This document shows positions 34,494-41,691 of a stretch of DNA of 43,444 bases, in pieces. Both the position numbers and the translations under genes were made by a program. Under the pieces are notes generated by a model. It had not been told where the DNA came from. It searched no databases and saw only the letters and a list, made by a program, of their open reading frames with translations. How positions within the stretch are numbered: the first letter of the stretch is position 1; each line of letters starts with the position of its first letter. The stretch comes from Minwuia thermotolerans (GTDB lineage: Bacteria; Pseudomonadota; Alphaproteobacteria; Minwuiales; Minwuiaceae): positions 1 through 43,444 of the forward strand of contig NZ_PIGG01000042.1 of assembly GCF_002924445.1 (NCBI RefSeq). The letters run 5' to 3'.

Positions 34494-34676
34494 ATGAACA
34501 TCGAGGACCTGGTCCTGAGCTACGACTTCGAAAGGGAAGCGTTCAAGGTGCAGGGTCCGGACGGCGAGAAACCCATTGCTGCAGAGACCGCCGCGGCCCT
34601 TGCCCAGTTGCAGTCGCTGGAGATGATCCGGCGGGTGGCGAAGACGATGGAGCGGCTGGGGTTCGCGCTCGATTGA
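34494..34676 (+). CDS. Small hypothetical protein
   Basis: A 60-residue protein with a good AAGGAGA ribosome site 8-10 bases before the ATG at 34494. The sequence MNIEDLVLSYDFEREAFKV, GPDGEKPIAAETAAALAQL and a final helix MIRRVAKTMERLGFALD looks like a folded small protein, but I recognise no family. About 285 bases without a gene precede it. Confidence 0.5.
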   Translation: MNIEDLVLSYDFEREAFKVQGPDGEKPIAAETAAALAQLQSLEMIRRVAKTMERLGFALD

Positions 34677-34905
34677 GGGGAGGCCAGGGCCTTGGGGTCA
34701 AGCCAGCGGCGCCATCATGAGGCGCACGGCATATCGCTCAGGCCAGAAGCGTGATCGACGCGCCTTTTCGGGCGGCTGAAGGCAAGTGTAGAACCGGTGT
34801 GCCGGCGCGCCGGAGCGGAAGCGGGTTTCGTGATCTGCATCTGCACCATGCGAGGCGCGCATGGTATGTCGGTCGGGGCCGGATCGGGGCGGTTGGGGCA
34901 CATCG

Positions 34906-36018
34906 ATGCATGTCGTGATGACCGTGAATGCGGCCTGGAATATCTGGAATTTCCGCCGGGATCTGGTGGCCGCACTCCTGGCGGAAGGGCACGATATCAC
35001 GGTGGCGGCGCCGCCCGATGACAGTGTCGCCGAGCTCGAGGCGCTGGGGTGCCGGTTTATCCCGTTGAAGATGAGTGCTCAAAGTCTGAGCCCCGTCGAA
35101 GGGATGAAGCTCCGCGCCCAGTACAAGGATCTGTTCCGCAGCCAGCGCCCCGACATCGTGCTGAGCTACACCATCAAGAACAACATCTTCGGCGCCATGG
35201 CGGCCCGGGCCTGCCGGGTGCCTTTCATTCCCAACGTCACGGGGCTGGGCACCGCTTTCCTGTCAGGCGGTATCCTTCAGTTCGTGGCAGAGGGTCTCTA
35301 CCGCCAGGCGTTCAGCCAGTTGCCCGTCGTGTTTTTCCAGAACCGGGACGACCGGGACCTCTTTCTCGCCCGGGGGATTATCCGTGCGGATCAGGCCCGC
35401 CTGCTGCCCGGTTCCGGGATCGATCTCCGGCGGTTTGCCGCCGCCGCCTACGCGGACGACGCGGAAGCGACGATTTTCCTGATGATCGGCCGATTGCTGA
35501 GAGACAAGGGGGTGAGGGAATTCGTCGACGCCGCGCGCATGGTCCGCCGCCATCGGCCCGATGCGCAGTTCCGCTTGCTTGGCGCCGTCGACGCGGCCAA
35601 TCGGACCGCCATCGATCGCGAGACCGTGGCGCGCTGGGAGCGGGAAGGCGTGGTCGAATATCTCGGCGTGCAGCCGGATGTGCGCCCGTCGATCGCCGCC
35701 GCCCATTGCGTGGTCCTGCCCTCCTACCGCGAAGGCGCCCCCCGGACCCTGATCGAGGCCGCCGCGATGGCGCGTCCCCTGATCGCGACGGACGTGCCGG
35801 GCTGCCGGGACGTGGTCGATCATGGCAACACCGGATTTCTGTGTGAGCCAGGCGACGCCGCAAGCCTTGCCGCCGCCTGCCAGACCTTTCTGTCCCTGCC
35901 GCGGGAGACGAGAGCGGCGATGGGGCGGGCGGGCCGGGCCAGGATGGCCGCGGCGTTCGATCAGACGATTGTGCTGGACGCCTATCGGAAGGCGATGGCC
36001 GAGATGACCGCAGGATAG
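34906..36018 (+). CDS. GT4-family glycosyltransferase
   Basis: A 370-residue GT-B glycosyltransferase of family 4. The N-terminal acceptor domain includes VMTVNAAWNIWNFRRDLVAALLAEGHDITVAAP and IPNVTGLGTAFLSGG. The C-terminal donor domain includes IFLMIGRLLRDKGVREFVDAAR and the E-x7-E motif in YREGAPRTLIEAAAMARPLIATDVPGCRDVV. Similar enzymes add N-acetylgalactosamine or related sugars to undecaprenyl-linked intermediates, as in the PglA group. It acts at the cytosolic face of the inner membrane. Start ATG at 34906. The YdcF-like gene follows after seven bases. Confidence 0.85.
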   Translation: MHVVMTVNAAWNIWNFRRDLVAALLAEGHDITVAAPPDDSVAELEALGCRFIPLKMSAQSLSPVEGMKLRAQYKDLFRSQRPDIVLSYTIKNNIFGAMAARACRVPFIPNVTGLGTAFLSGGILQFVAEGLYRQAFSQLPVVFFQNRDDRDLFLARGIIRADQARLLPGSGIDLRRFAAAAYADDAEATIFLMIGRLLRDKGVREFVDAARMVRRHRPDAQFRLLGAVDAANRTAIDRETVARWEREGVVEYLGVQPDVRPSIAAAHCVVLPSYREGAPRTLIEAAAMARPLIATDVPGCRDVVDHGNTGFLCEPGDAASLAAACQTFLSLPRETRAAMGRAGRARMAAAFDQTIVLDAYRKAMAEMTAG

Positions 36019-36025
36019 CAGGGCG

Positions 36026-36811
36026 ATGGATACGGTCTTCTTTATCGCGTCCAAGCTGGTGGGTCTGCTGATCCGGGTCGACAGCTGGATCGTGCTGGCC
36101 CTGGCGCTCATCGTGATCGCGCTGTTCATGGAATGGCGCCGTCTGGCCAAGGTCCTGGCGGTCGGCACGATCACTGTTCTGCTGGCCCTCTCGATCCTGC
36201 CCTTGGGCGACTTGCTGCTTCGGCCGCTGGAGAGCGCCTATGCACCGGCGCCGCAGCTCGACCGGGTGGATGGCATCATCGTCCTGGGCGGCGGGGAGGA
36301 CGCCGCGGCGTCCCGCTTCTGGGGTCAGGCGCAGGTCAATGAGGGCGGCGACCGTTTTCTCGCTGCCCTGTCGCTGGCGCATCGTTTTCCTGACGCCGTT
36401 GTGCTTTTCGCCGGCGGCAGCGGCCGGCTCCGCGATACCGCCGGCGGCGCCGGGGCGACGGAAGCCGATGTCGCCGCGCAGATCTTCCGCGCCCAGGGCC
36501 TGGCGCCGGATCGCCTGCTGCTGGAGAGCCGCTCGCGCAACACGGCGGAAAATGCGCGCCTGAGCCATGCGCTGGCGCAGCCGGAGGCGGACGAGGTCTG
36601 GGTGCTGGTGACCAGCGCCTTCCATATGCCCCGGGCGATGGCGAGTTTCCGGGCGGCCGGCTGGGAGGGGCTTGTCGCCTATCCGGTCGATTATCGCACA
36701 AGCGGCTTCGCCGACGGCCTCGAATGGGAACCGGCCGGCCATATCGAGACGCTCAACACGGCGATCAAGGCATGGGTCGGGCTGATCGCCTATCGCCTCG
36801 CCGGCCGCTGA
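36026..36811 (+). CDS. YdcF/ElyC/SanA-family (DUF218) membrane protein
   Basis: A 261-residue protein with two N-terminal transmembrane segments (SWIVLALALIVIALFMEW and VLAVGTITVLLALSILPLG) and a periplasmic DUF218 domain: IIVLGGGEDAAASRFWGQ, VVLFAGGSGRL, LLLESRSRNTAENARLS and VLVTSAFHMPRAMASFRAAGW. ElyC in E. coli affects lipid-carrier and envelope polysaccharide balance. Here it follows a glycosyltransferase gene, so an envelope-assembly role is likely. Confidence 0.85.
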   Translation: MDTVFFIASKLVGLLIRVDSWIVLALALIVIALFMEWRRLAKVLAVGTITVLLALSILPLGDLLLRPLESAYAPAPQLDRVDGIIVLGGGEDAAASRFWGQAQVNEGGDRFLAALSLAHRFPDAVVLFAGGSGRLRDTAGGAGATEADVAAQIFRAQGLAPDRLLLESRSRNTAENARLSHALAQPEADEVWVLVTSAFHMPRAMASFRAAGWEGLVAYPVDYRTSGFADGLEWEPAGHIETLNTAIKAWVGLIAYRLAGR

Positions 36812-36813
36812 AT

Positions 36814-37326
36814 TCAGGCGAGGCGGAGCTTGTCGGCGGCCACCGTCATGCGCGTCTTGCGTCCCATGAGATCGAGCAACACGAAGACCCGGTTGTCGGG
36901 GGCCAGTTTCTCGACGGTGGCGACAAAGTCCGCAAAAGGCCCGCGGGCAATCCGCACCGCGTCGCCGGGCGCGAGCGTGCTGGGGGGCTGGAACTTGCCT
37001 TCTCTGTCGCAGCGCGCCATCAGGCCATCGACCAGCTCGGACGGCACCGGCGCCGGGCTCCGCCCGAAACTGACCAGGCGGGCGACGCCGGTGGTCGAAT
37101 TGACCTTGCGCCAGAGGCCGTGGTCTGGATCGAAGGCGATGAAGATGTAGCCGGGGAACAAGGGCCGCAGCAGGGTCAGGAACTTCCCCCGCTGGCGCCG
37201 GGTCTCTTCCTGCATGGGCAGGAAATAGCGGAAGCCCTGGCGGTCCAGATTGCGTCTCGCAAGCTTGTGGCCGTTCGGCTTCAGCTGCGCCAGGAACCAG
37301 CGCGACCCCTCGTCGGTATCTGTCAT
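36814..37326 (-). CDS. NusG-like transcription antiterminator (RfaH-type paralogue)
   Basis: A 170-residue NusG-family protein. The NGN domain (RWFLAQLKPNGHKLARRNLDRQGF, FLPMQEETRRQRGKF, LFPGYIFIAFDPDHGLWRKVNSTTGVARLV) is followed by a KOW domain (LAPGDAVRIARGPFADFVATVEKL... RVFVLLDLMGRKTRMTV). Specialised NusG paralogues load on long polysaccharide operons and suppress termination. It starts at 37326 with GGAG six bases upstream. It is divergent from the EPS-associated MarR gene and convergent with the YdcF-like gene, whose stop is two bases away. It probably serves the cluster to its right. Confidence 0.85.
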   Translation of the reverse strand: MTDTDEGSRWFLAQLKPNGHKLARRNLDRQGFRYFLPMQEETRRQRGKFLTLLRPLFPGYIFIAFDPDHGLWRKVNSTTGVARLVSFGRSPAPVPSELVDGLMARCDREGKFQPPSTLAPGDAVRIARGPFADFVATVEKLAPDNRVFVLLDLMGRKTRMTVAADKLRLA

Positions 37327-37390
37327 GGAACGCTCCGATACACCCTCACAGCGATCTGATATCGATTTCCGAGGCTGTGGGAAAGCCGAA

Positions 37391-37406
37391 TGTTCATTTT
37401 TGAACA
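37391..37406. promoter_or_regulatory. Palindrome 1 in the divergent regulatory gap
   Basis: TGTTCA-TTTT-TGAACA is a perfect inverted repeat. Its core GTTCATTTTTGAAC recurs with two T-to-C changes at 37540-37553. It is a candidate operator for the divergent MarR-type regulator. Confidence 0.55.
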
Positions 37407-37538
37407 GTCGGCGGCGAGGCGACGGATCGGGCCTGCGGTGGCTTTCCGGCGGCGCGCCGGGGTGATTGATGCCAGGGGCCGCACGGGGAGCCAGATATGA
37501 TGTTCGCGGCGCTTGCGTTCGCTCACGGCGATCCGTAT

Positions 37539-37554
37539 CGTTCATCTTCGAACG
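37539..37554. promoter_or_regulatory. Palindrome 2 in the divergent regulatory gap
   Basis: CGTTCATCTTCGAACG shares the pattern GTTCATYTTYGAAC with palindrome 1 and lies 148 bases from it. The pair sits between the NusG-like gene and the EPS-associated MarR gene. Confidence 0.55.
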
Positions 37555-37620
37555 AATGCAGTTGCGTCACCGCCCATTCTTGCGCGAGCCAGACCGTGAT
37601 CGGCATAGAGCCAGTCGCGG

Positions 37621-37632
37621 TGCGGTAGCCTG
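37621..37632 (+). promoter_or_regulatory. ops-like element upstream of the EPS cluster
   Basis: TGCGGTAGCCTG differs from the enterobacterial ops sequence GGCGGTAGCGTG at two positions. It is on the strand transcribed toward the MarR and polysaccharide genes and lies beside a divergent RfaH-like gene. Whether this family uses such an element in alphaproteobacteria is not known. Confidence 0.35.
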
Positions 37633-37701
37633 CGCGATTTCTCCGGCCGCTCTCGCGGGAGAGAGCTGATACCGGGCCGGCGGGACGATCTCCAGGAAGA
37701 T

Positions 37702-38043
37702 GTGCACTTCCGTATTCTCAGACTCTTGCAGGCCAATCCGGAGATGAGCCAGCGCGAGATGTCCGATGCCCTGGGTGTCAGCTTAGGGGGCGTGAACTAC
37801 TGTCTCAAGGCGCTGCTTGAGAAGGGGCTGGTGAAGCTGGGCAATTTCTCCGCTGCGCCCGACAAGCGCCGCTACGCCTATATCCTGACGCGCAAGGGCG
37901 TGCTCGAGAAGGCCCGGCTGACGCGGCGCTTCCTGAAGCGCAAGATGGCCGAGTACGAGGCGCTGAAGGCCGAGATCGAGACCGTGCGCGCGGAGATGGA
38001 CATCGACGCCGAGCTGGCGCCGCAGCCCTCTCGGGATGCATGA
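37702..38043 (+). CDS. MarR-family EPS-associated transcriptional regulator
   Basis: A winged-helix regulator of about 113 residues of the EPS-associated MarR type. The DNA-binding core is FRILRLLQANPEMSQREMSDALGVSLGGVNYCLKALLEKGLVKLGNF, followed by KRRYAYILTRKGVLEKARLTRRFLKRKMAEYEALKAEIE with a C-terminal coiled coil. The GTG at 37702 is the first standard start, but residues DLQED just upstream in frame resemble the family N-terminus, so the true start may be a nonstandard codon near 37666. Two similar palindromes upstream suggest autoregulation and control of the divergent NusG-like gene. Confidence 0.82.
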   Translation: MHFRILRLLQANPEMSQREMSDALGVSLGGVNYCLKALLEKGLVKLGNFSAAPDKRRYAYILTRKGVLEKARLTRRFLKRKMAEYEALKAEIETVRAEMDIDAELAPQPSRDA

Positions 38044-38215
38044 GCGCGGCCGGGCGCTATGGCCGGGGCCATCGGCCCGTGGGGCGAGGCGGGGCTTCCG
38101 GGGCCGCATCCTTCCGCCGGTTCGTTACGTTATCGGGCATTTGGAGGGGGGCGCGTCATGAGGCTGGCGACCGAGTGGTCGTCGATCCCGCCCGGAGACG
38201 CCGGGTTTGCTGAAG

Positions 38216-38229
38216 TTCACTTGAGTGAA
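38216..38229. promoter_or_regulatory. Palindrome before the frameshifted membrane gene
   Basis: TTCACT-TG-AGTGAA is a perfect inverted repeat with a two-base spacer, directly upstream of the disrupted small membrane protein gene. It could be an operator for an unidentified regulator. Confidence 0.4.
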
Positions 38230-38233
38230 ACAG

Positions 38234-38595
38234 GTGCCCGAGACGTATCAGCGAATGGTCGGCCCTGACTGGTATGAGCTCTGACCTGGTATGAGTTTAA
38301 GACGAGCATCACGGATGCCGTCGGTATTCCCGCGGATGCGTTCCATCTGCCTCTCGGGCTTGTCGTCTATCTTGTCGTGGCTTGGCTCTTGCGCCGCTTC
38401 CGATGGGGGCCGGTCTGGGCGCTTCTGCCGGTGGTTCTTCTCCAGGGGCTCAACGAGGCGCTCGACGCGAGGGATTGGCGTCAATGGACCGGATCGGTGT
38501 CATGGGCAGAGGCAGTGGTCGACACATTGGCGACAATTGCTCTGCCGGTCGTTGTGGCGGTGGTCTGGATGCTGAGGCGCACGCGGAAAAATTGA
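38234..38595 (+). pseudogene. Small membrane protein disrupted by 17-bp duplication
   Basis: A short protein with two hydrophobic helices (LPLGLVVYLVVAWLLRRF, WALLPVVLLQGLNEALDARDW) and a last helix IALPVVVAVVWMLRRTRKN. It resembles the small VanZ-like or glycine-leucine-rich inner-membrane proteins in alphaproteobacteria. Its N-terminus appears in another frame from a GTG at 38234 (PETYQRMVGPDWYE), then hits a stop at 38282-38284. TGGTATGAG occurs at 38270 and again at 38287, so an imperfect 17-base tandem duplication shifted the frame; removing 17 bases restores one continuous frame. It is either broken or a sequencing artefact. Confidence 0.45.
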
Positions 38596-38754
38596 TCAAG
38601 GTTGGGATCTAAAGGAAGGCATGAGACGGTGAGTGCCAGTGGCGGAATACCGGACTCATACATGGGACCCCCATCGCGCGGGGCTCAAACGCGATTCGAC
38701 CCTCTCTGTCTTCAGTCTCGTCTCCGATGCCCTCGACACAGTGCCTGAAGGCTG

Positions 38755-38943
38755 GTGAGAACTGTTGTCAACGCGCTGTCCAACGACAAAGCGATTAAAA
38801 TGTTCATGCACCGGCTCAGCAGCGTGAAGGCCTTTGGCCGGCCCGCATATCTGGGCAAGGAACGTTCAGCTTTGGGGATTGGAGTCGATCTTCTATTCGC
38901 AGATATCGCTATGACGTCAGCGGGTGTCGAGGTGTGCGCTTGA
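38755..38943 (+). CDS. Possible small hypothetical protein upstream of the GNAT gene
   Basis: A 62-residue open frame starting near 38755, with SNDKAIKMFMHRLSSVKAFGRPAYLG and SALGIGVDLLFADIAM as plausible helices. Its stop overlaps the GTG of the GNAT gene, matching the overlap habit of this operon. No family is recognised and no clear ribosome site is present, so it may be a remnant. The rest of 38596-38933 holds no other supported gene. Confidence 0.25.
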   Translation: MRTVVNALSNDKAIKMFMHRLSSVKAFGRPAYLGKERSALGIGVDLLFADIAMTSAGVEVCA

Positions 38944-39503
38944 GCCTGGCGGTTGACGGGTTGCAGCGCGTGGAAGGCGTCCGGCTGGCGATCCGTCTCG
39001 TGGAGCCGAGTGATGCCGCATATATTCATGGCTTGAGAACCGATCCGGCATACAACACCCACCTTTCCAAGGTTTCGGGGACGGTCGATGACCAGCGCGC
39101 CTGGATTGAGTCCTACAAGGGGCGGGAGGCGGAGGGCCGCGAATATTACTATGTGATCGAGCGTCTCGCCGACGGAATGCTATGCGGCGTTGTTCGCCTC
39201 TACGACATCCGGGAAGAGAGCTTCACCTGGGGCAGCTGGATCCTCGACGAGAACAAGCCCCGCAAGGCCGCATTGGAGAGCGCGTTGCTTTCCTTCGGGG
39301 TCGGGTTCGATCATCTTGGCCTGCCGACGGCGTTGATCGACGTACGGCGCGACAATCACCGGGCGCTGGACTTCTACCGGCGCCTTGGAATGAAGGAAAC
39401 CGGTGCTGACGATGTTGATATTTATTTCTCGTACTCTGAGGACCGATATTTTCAGGATCGAGAGCTATTCATGGCCACTGTGCGAGAGGCAGGCGCTGCA
39501 TGA
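38934..39503 (+). CDS. GNAT-family N-acetyltransferase
   Basis: A 189-residue acetyl-CoA-dependent transferase. The GNAT pattern is visible as IRLVEPSDAAYIHGLR, YYVIERLADGMLCGVVRLYDI, WGSWILDENKPRKAALESALLSF and a C-terminal VRRDNHRALDFYRRLGMKETG. The usual glycine-rich acetyl-CoA loop reads NKPRKAALES, so the pyrophosphate loop is atypical. The context with a ketoisomerase and an aminotransferase suggests N-acetylation of an amino-deoxysugar nucleotide. GTG at 38934 is the likely start. The stop overlaps the FdtA-like gene start. Confidence 0.78.
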   Translation: MRLSLAVDGLQRVEGVRLAIRLVEPSDAAYIHGLRTDPAYNTHLSKVSGTVDDQRAWIESYKGREAEGREYYYVIERLADGMLCGVVRLYDIREESFTWGSWILDENKPRKAALESALLSFGVGFDHLGLPTALIDVRRDNHRALDFYRRLGMKETGADDVDIYFSYSEDRYFQDRELFMATVREAGAA

Positions 39504-39937
39504 GCCTTGGCAACCAACTCTCCCCGGGTATGGCTCAACTGATAGACCTCCCGGTAGTCACGGATCCAAGAGGCGATCTTACATTTGTCGAAGGCGGTAA
39601 TCACGTACCCTTTGACATCGCCAGGGTCTATTATCTCTACAATGTCCCGGTTGATGCGGAGCGCGGAGGCCACGCCCATAGGCAGCTTCAACAGGTCGTC
39701 TTCGCATTGTCAGGGAGTTTCCGTCTCAGGGTCGATGATGGTAAGGCGCGCGAAGAATACTGGTTGCGAGACCCACGGCAGGGCGCCTTCATAAATCGGT
39801 TGATCTGGCGCGAAATGGACCGCTTCAGCCAGGGTGCGGTCTGCATGGTTCTCGCCTCGCACCCTTATGACGAGACGGACTACATTCGCGACTACGACGA
39901 ATTTCTCCAGGCGGCGGCGCGGGCGCGTGTCCGATGA
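39500..39937 (+). CDS. fdtA: dTDP-4-oxo-6-deoxyglucose 3,4-ketoisomerase-like (FdtA/QdtA type)
   Basis: A 145-residue cupin of the WxcM-like family. The motifs [51 protein letters not shown] and [17 protein letters not shown] match the sugar ketoisomerases. The catalytic His pair lies in GGHAHRQ. It isomerises dTDP-4-keto-6-deoxyglucose to the 3-keto form, giving the 3-amino sugar after transamination. FdtA and QdtA cannot be told apart here. The stop overlaps the aminotransferase start (ATGA). Confidence 0.85.
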   Translation: MSLGNQLSPGMAQLIDLPVVTDPRGDLTFVEGGNHVPFDIARVYYLYNVPVDAERGGHAHRQLQQVVFALSGSFRLRVDDGKAREEYWLRDPRQGAFINRLIWREMDRFSQGAVCMVLASHPYDETDYIRDYDEFLQAAARARVR

Positions 39938-41052
39938 TCCCCTTCCTTGATCTGAAAGCGGCGTACTGCGAACTCAAGCCCGAGATCGACGCAGCGATCC
40001 ACCGTGTGCTCGAGTCCGGCTGGTACATCCTCGGGCCGGAGGCCGAGGCTTTCGAGGCCGAATGGGCTGAGTATTGTGGCGCAGCCCACGCGGTCGGCCT
40101 GGCCAACGGGCTGGATGCGTTGACCCTGGCGCTTCGAGCCTTGGAGGTCGGGTCGGGGGATGAGGTGATCGTGCCCTCGAACACCTATATCGCGACATGG
40201 CTGGCCGTCAGCGCCGTCGGCGCTCGGCCCGTACCGGTCGAGCCCGACCCCGCGACGTACAACATCGATCCCGACCGGATCGTGGCGGCGATCACGCCTG
40301 CCACAAGGGTCCTCCTGCCGGTCCACCTCTACGGTCAGCCGGCCGATCTCGACCCGATTCTGACTCTCGCGCGGAAACATGAGCTGGCCGTGGTCGAGGA
40401 CGCCGCCCAGGCCCATGGCGCGCGCTACAAGGGACGGCGGATTGGATCTCATGGTGATGTCGTCTGCTGGAGCTTCTATCCTGGCAAGAACCTCGGCGCA
40501 CTCGGTGATGCTGGGGCCGTCACCACGGATCGCGCTGACCTGGCCGACCGCATTCGGGTTCTGCGCAATTACGGCTCACGCCGAAAATACGTGAACGAAG
40601 CGGCCGGCGTAAATTCGCGACTTGATCCCCTTCAGGCCGCGGTGCTGCGGGTGAAGCTGAAGGTGCTGGACGAGTGGACCGAACGCCGCCGCGCTGTTGC
40701 CACGGCCTATGCGGAGGGGCTGCGGGGCAGCGGCCTCACCCTGCCATATGCGCCCGACTGGGCCGAGCCTGTCTGGCACCTGTACGTGGTGCGCAGCGAG
40801 GCGCGGGACGCACTGCAGGAACGTCTGACGAACGCGGGCATCGACACGCTGATCCACTACCCGATTCCGCCGCATATGCAAGGAGCCTATGCCGAACTGA
40901 AGATGGCCCCCGAGGCAATGCCGCTGGCCCGCGATCTTGCGGACAAACTGCTGAGCCTCCCGATGGGACCACATCTTGGCACCGCACGGGCGCGTTCTGT
41001 GGTTTCCATGCTGACCGCCATGAAAGTGGCTAAAGAGAACCCGGGCCGATGA
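39934..41052 (+). CDS. PLP-dependent sugar aminotransferase (DegT/DnrJ/EryC1 family; FdtB/QdtB type)
   Basis: A 372-residue aspartate-aminotransferase-fold enzyme of the sugar aminotransferase family. [21 protein letters not shown] starts the protein, [16 protein letters not shown] binds PLP phosphate, [11 protein letters not shown] carries the aspartate, and [15 protein letters not shown] carries the Schiff-base lysine. The C-terminus with [13 protein letters not shown] matches FdtB/QdtB. It should add the 3-amino group to the ketoisomerase product. It overlaps both neighbours by four bases. Confidence 0.87.
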   Translation: MIPFLDLKAAYCELKPEIDAAIHRVLESGWYILGPEAEAFEAEWAEYCGAAHAVGLANGLDALTLALRALEVGSGDEVIVPSNTYIATWLAVSAVGARPVPVEPDPATYNIDPDRIVAAITPATRVLLPVHLYGQPADLDPILTLARKHELAVVEDAAQAHGARYKGRRIGSHGDVVCWSFYPGKNLGALGDAGAVTTDRADLADRIRVLRNYGSRRKYVNEAAGVNSRLDPLQAAVLRVKLKVLDEWTERRRAVATAYAEGLRGSGLTLPYAPDWAEPVWHLYVVRSEARDALQERLTNAGIDTLIHYPIPPHMQGAYAELKMAPEAMPLARDLADKLLSLPMGPHLGTARARSVVSMLTAMKVAKENPGR

Positions 41053-41609
41053 AGTTCCTGGATCTCCTATCGCGATTGGCTGGGTACCGAGCGCGGCTTA
41101 GATATGAGATCTGGTGCCGCAAGCAGCGACTCTTCGGACGGGTAGTTGTGCATGGTCCAAAAGGAGTACTTGGGCGCAATGTTAGGGTACTGGGAGGCGT
41201 GGCAATGGACCTTGGGGCGCGGGTCGGTATCCGGGAGAACGTTATAATTGGCGGATATGGGCACTTTATCGTTGGGAACGATACGGCGATCAACGAAGGC
41301 TGCATCATCACAGCAATGGAGAAGGTAGAGATAGGCGCAAACGTCATGCTGGCACCGCGAGTCTACCTCCTCGACGTTGACCACCGGTTTGAACGCCGCG
41401 ACATTCCAATTTCGAAGCAGGGCTATTTGGTGCGTCCCGTCAGGATCGAGGACGATGTCTGGATCGGGACAGGGGCAGTTATCACCAAAGGTGTCACGAT
41501 CGGCCGGGGCGCGATCATTGGTGCCAACAGTGTGGTCACCCGCGATGTGCCCGCCTACGCAATCGCGGCTGGCGTACCGGCGATGGTGGTCAAAGGGCGC
41601 CCCGAATGA
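41049..41609 (+). CDS. Hexapeptide-repeat acyltransferase (left-handed beta-helix)
   Basis: A 186-residue LbH acyltransferase. Hexapeptide rungs are visible in [28 protein letters not shown] and in [53 protein letters not shown], with the catalytic histidine likely in [12 protein letters not shown]. It could acetylate the 3-amino sugar (FdtC-like role) or O-acetylate the glycan. It overlaps the aminotransferase by four bases. Base composition from here on is more AT-rich, typical of exchanged O-antigen genes. Confidence 0.83.
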   Translation: MKFLDLLSRLAGYRARLRYEIWCRKQRLFGRVVVHGPKGVLGRNVRVLGGVAMDLGARVGIRENVIIGGYGHFIVGNDTAINEGCIITAMEKVEIGANVMLAPRVYLLDVDHRFERRDIPISKQGYLVRPVRIEDDVWIGTGAVITKGVTIGRGAIIGANSVVTRDVPAYAIAAGVPAMVVKGRPE

Positions 41610-41691
41610 CTTTTGACCTCCGCGACACGCTCCCCGTTCCAATGCGCAACTCAAATTGTCCGAGCCGGGCACGCAGGACAAGTCGCTGACG

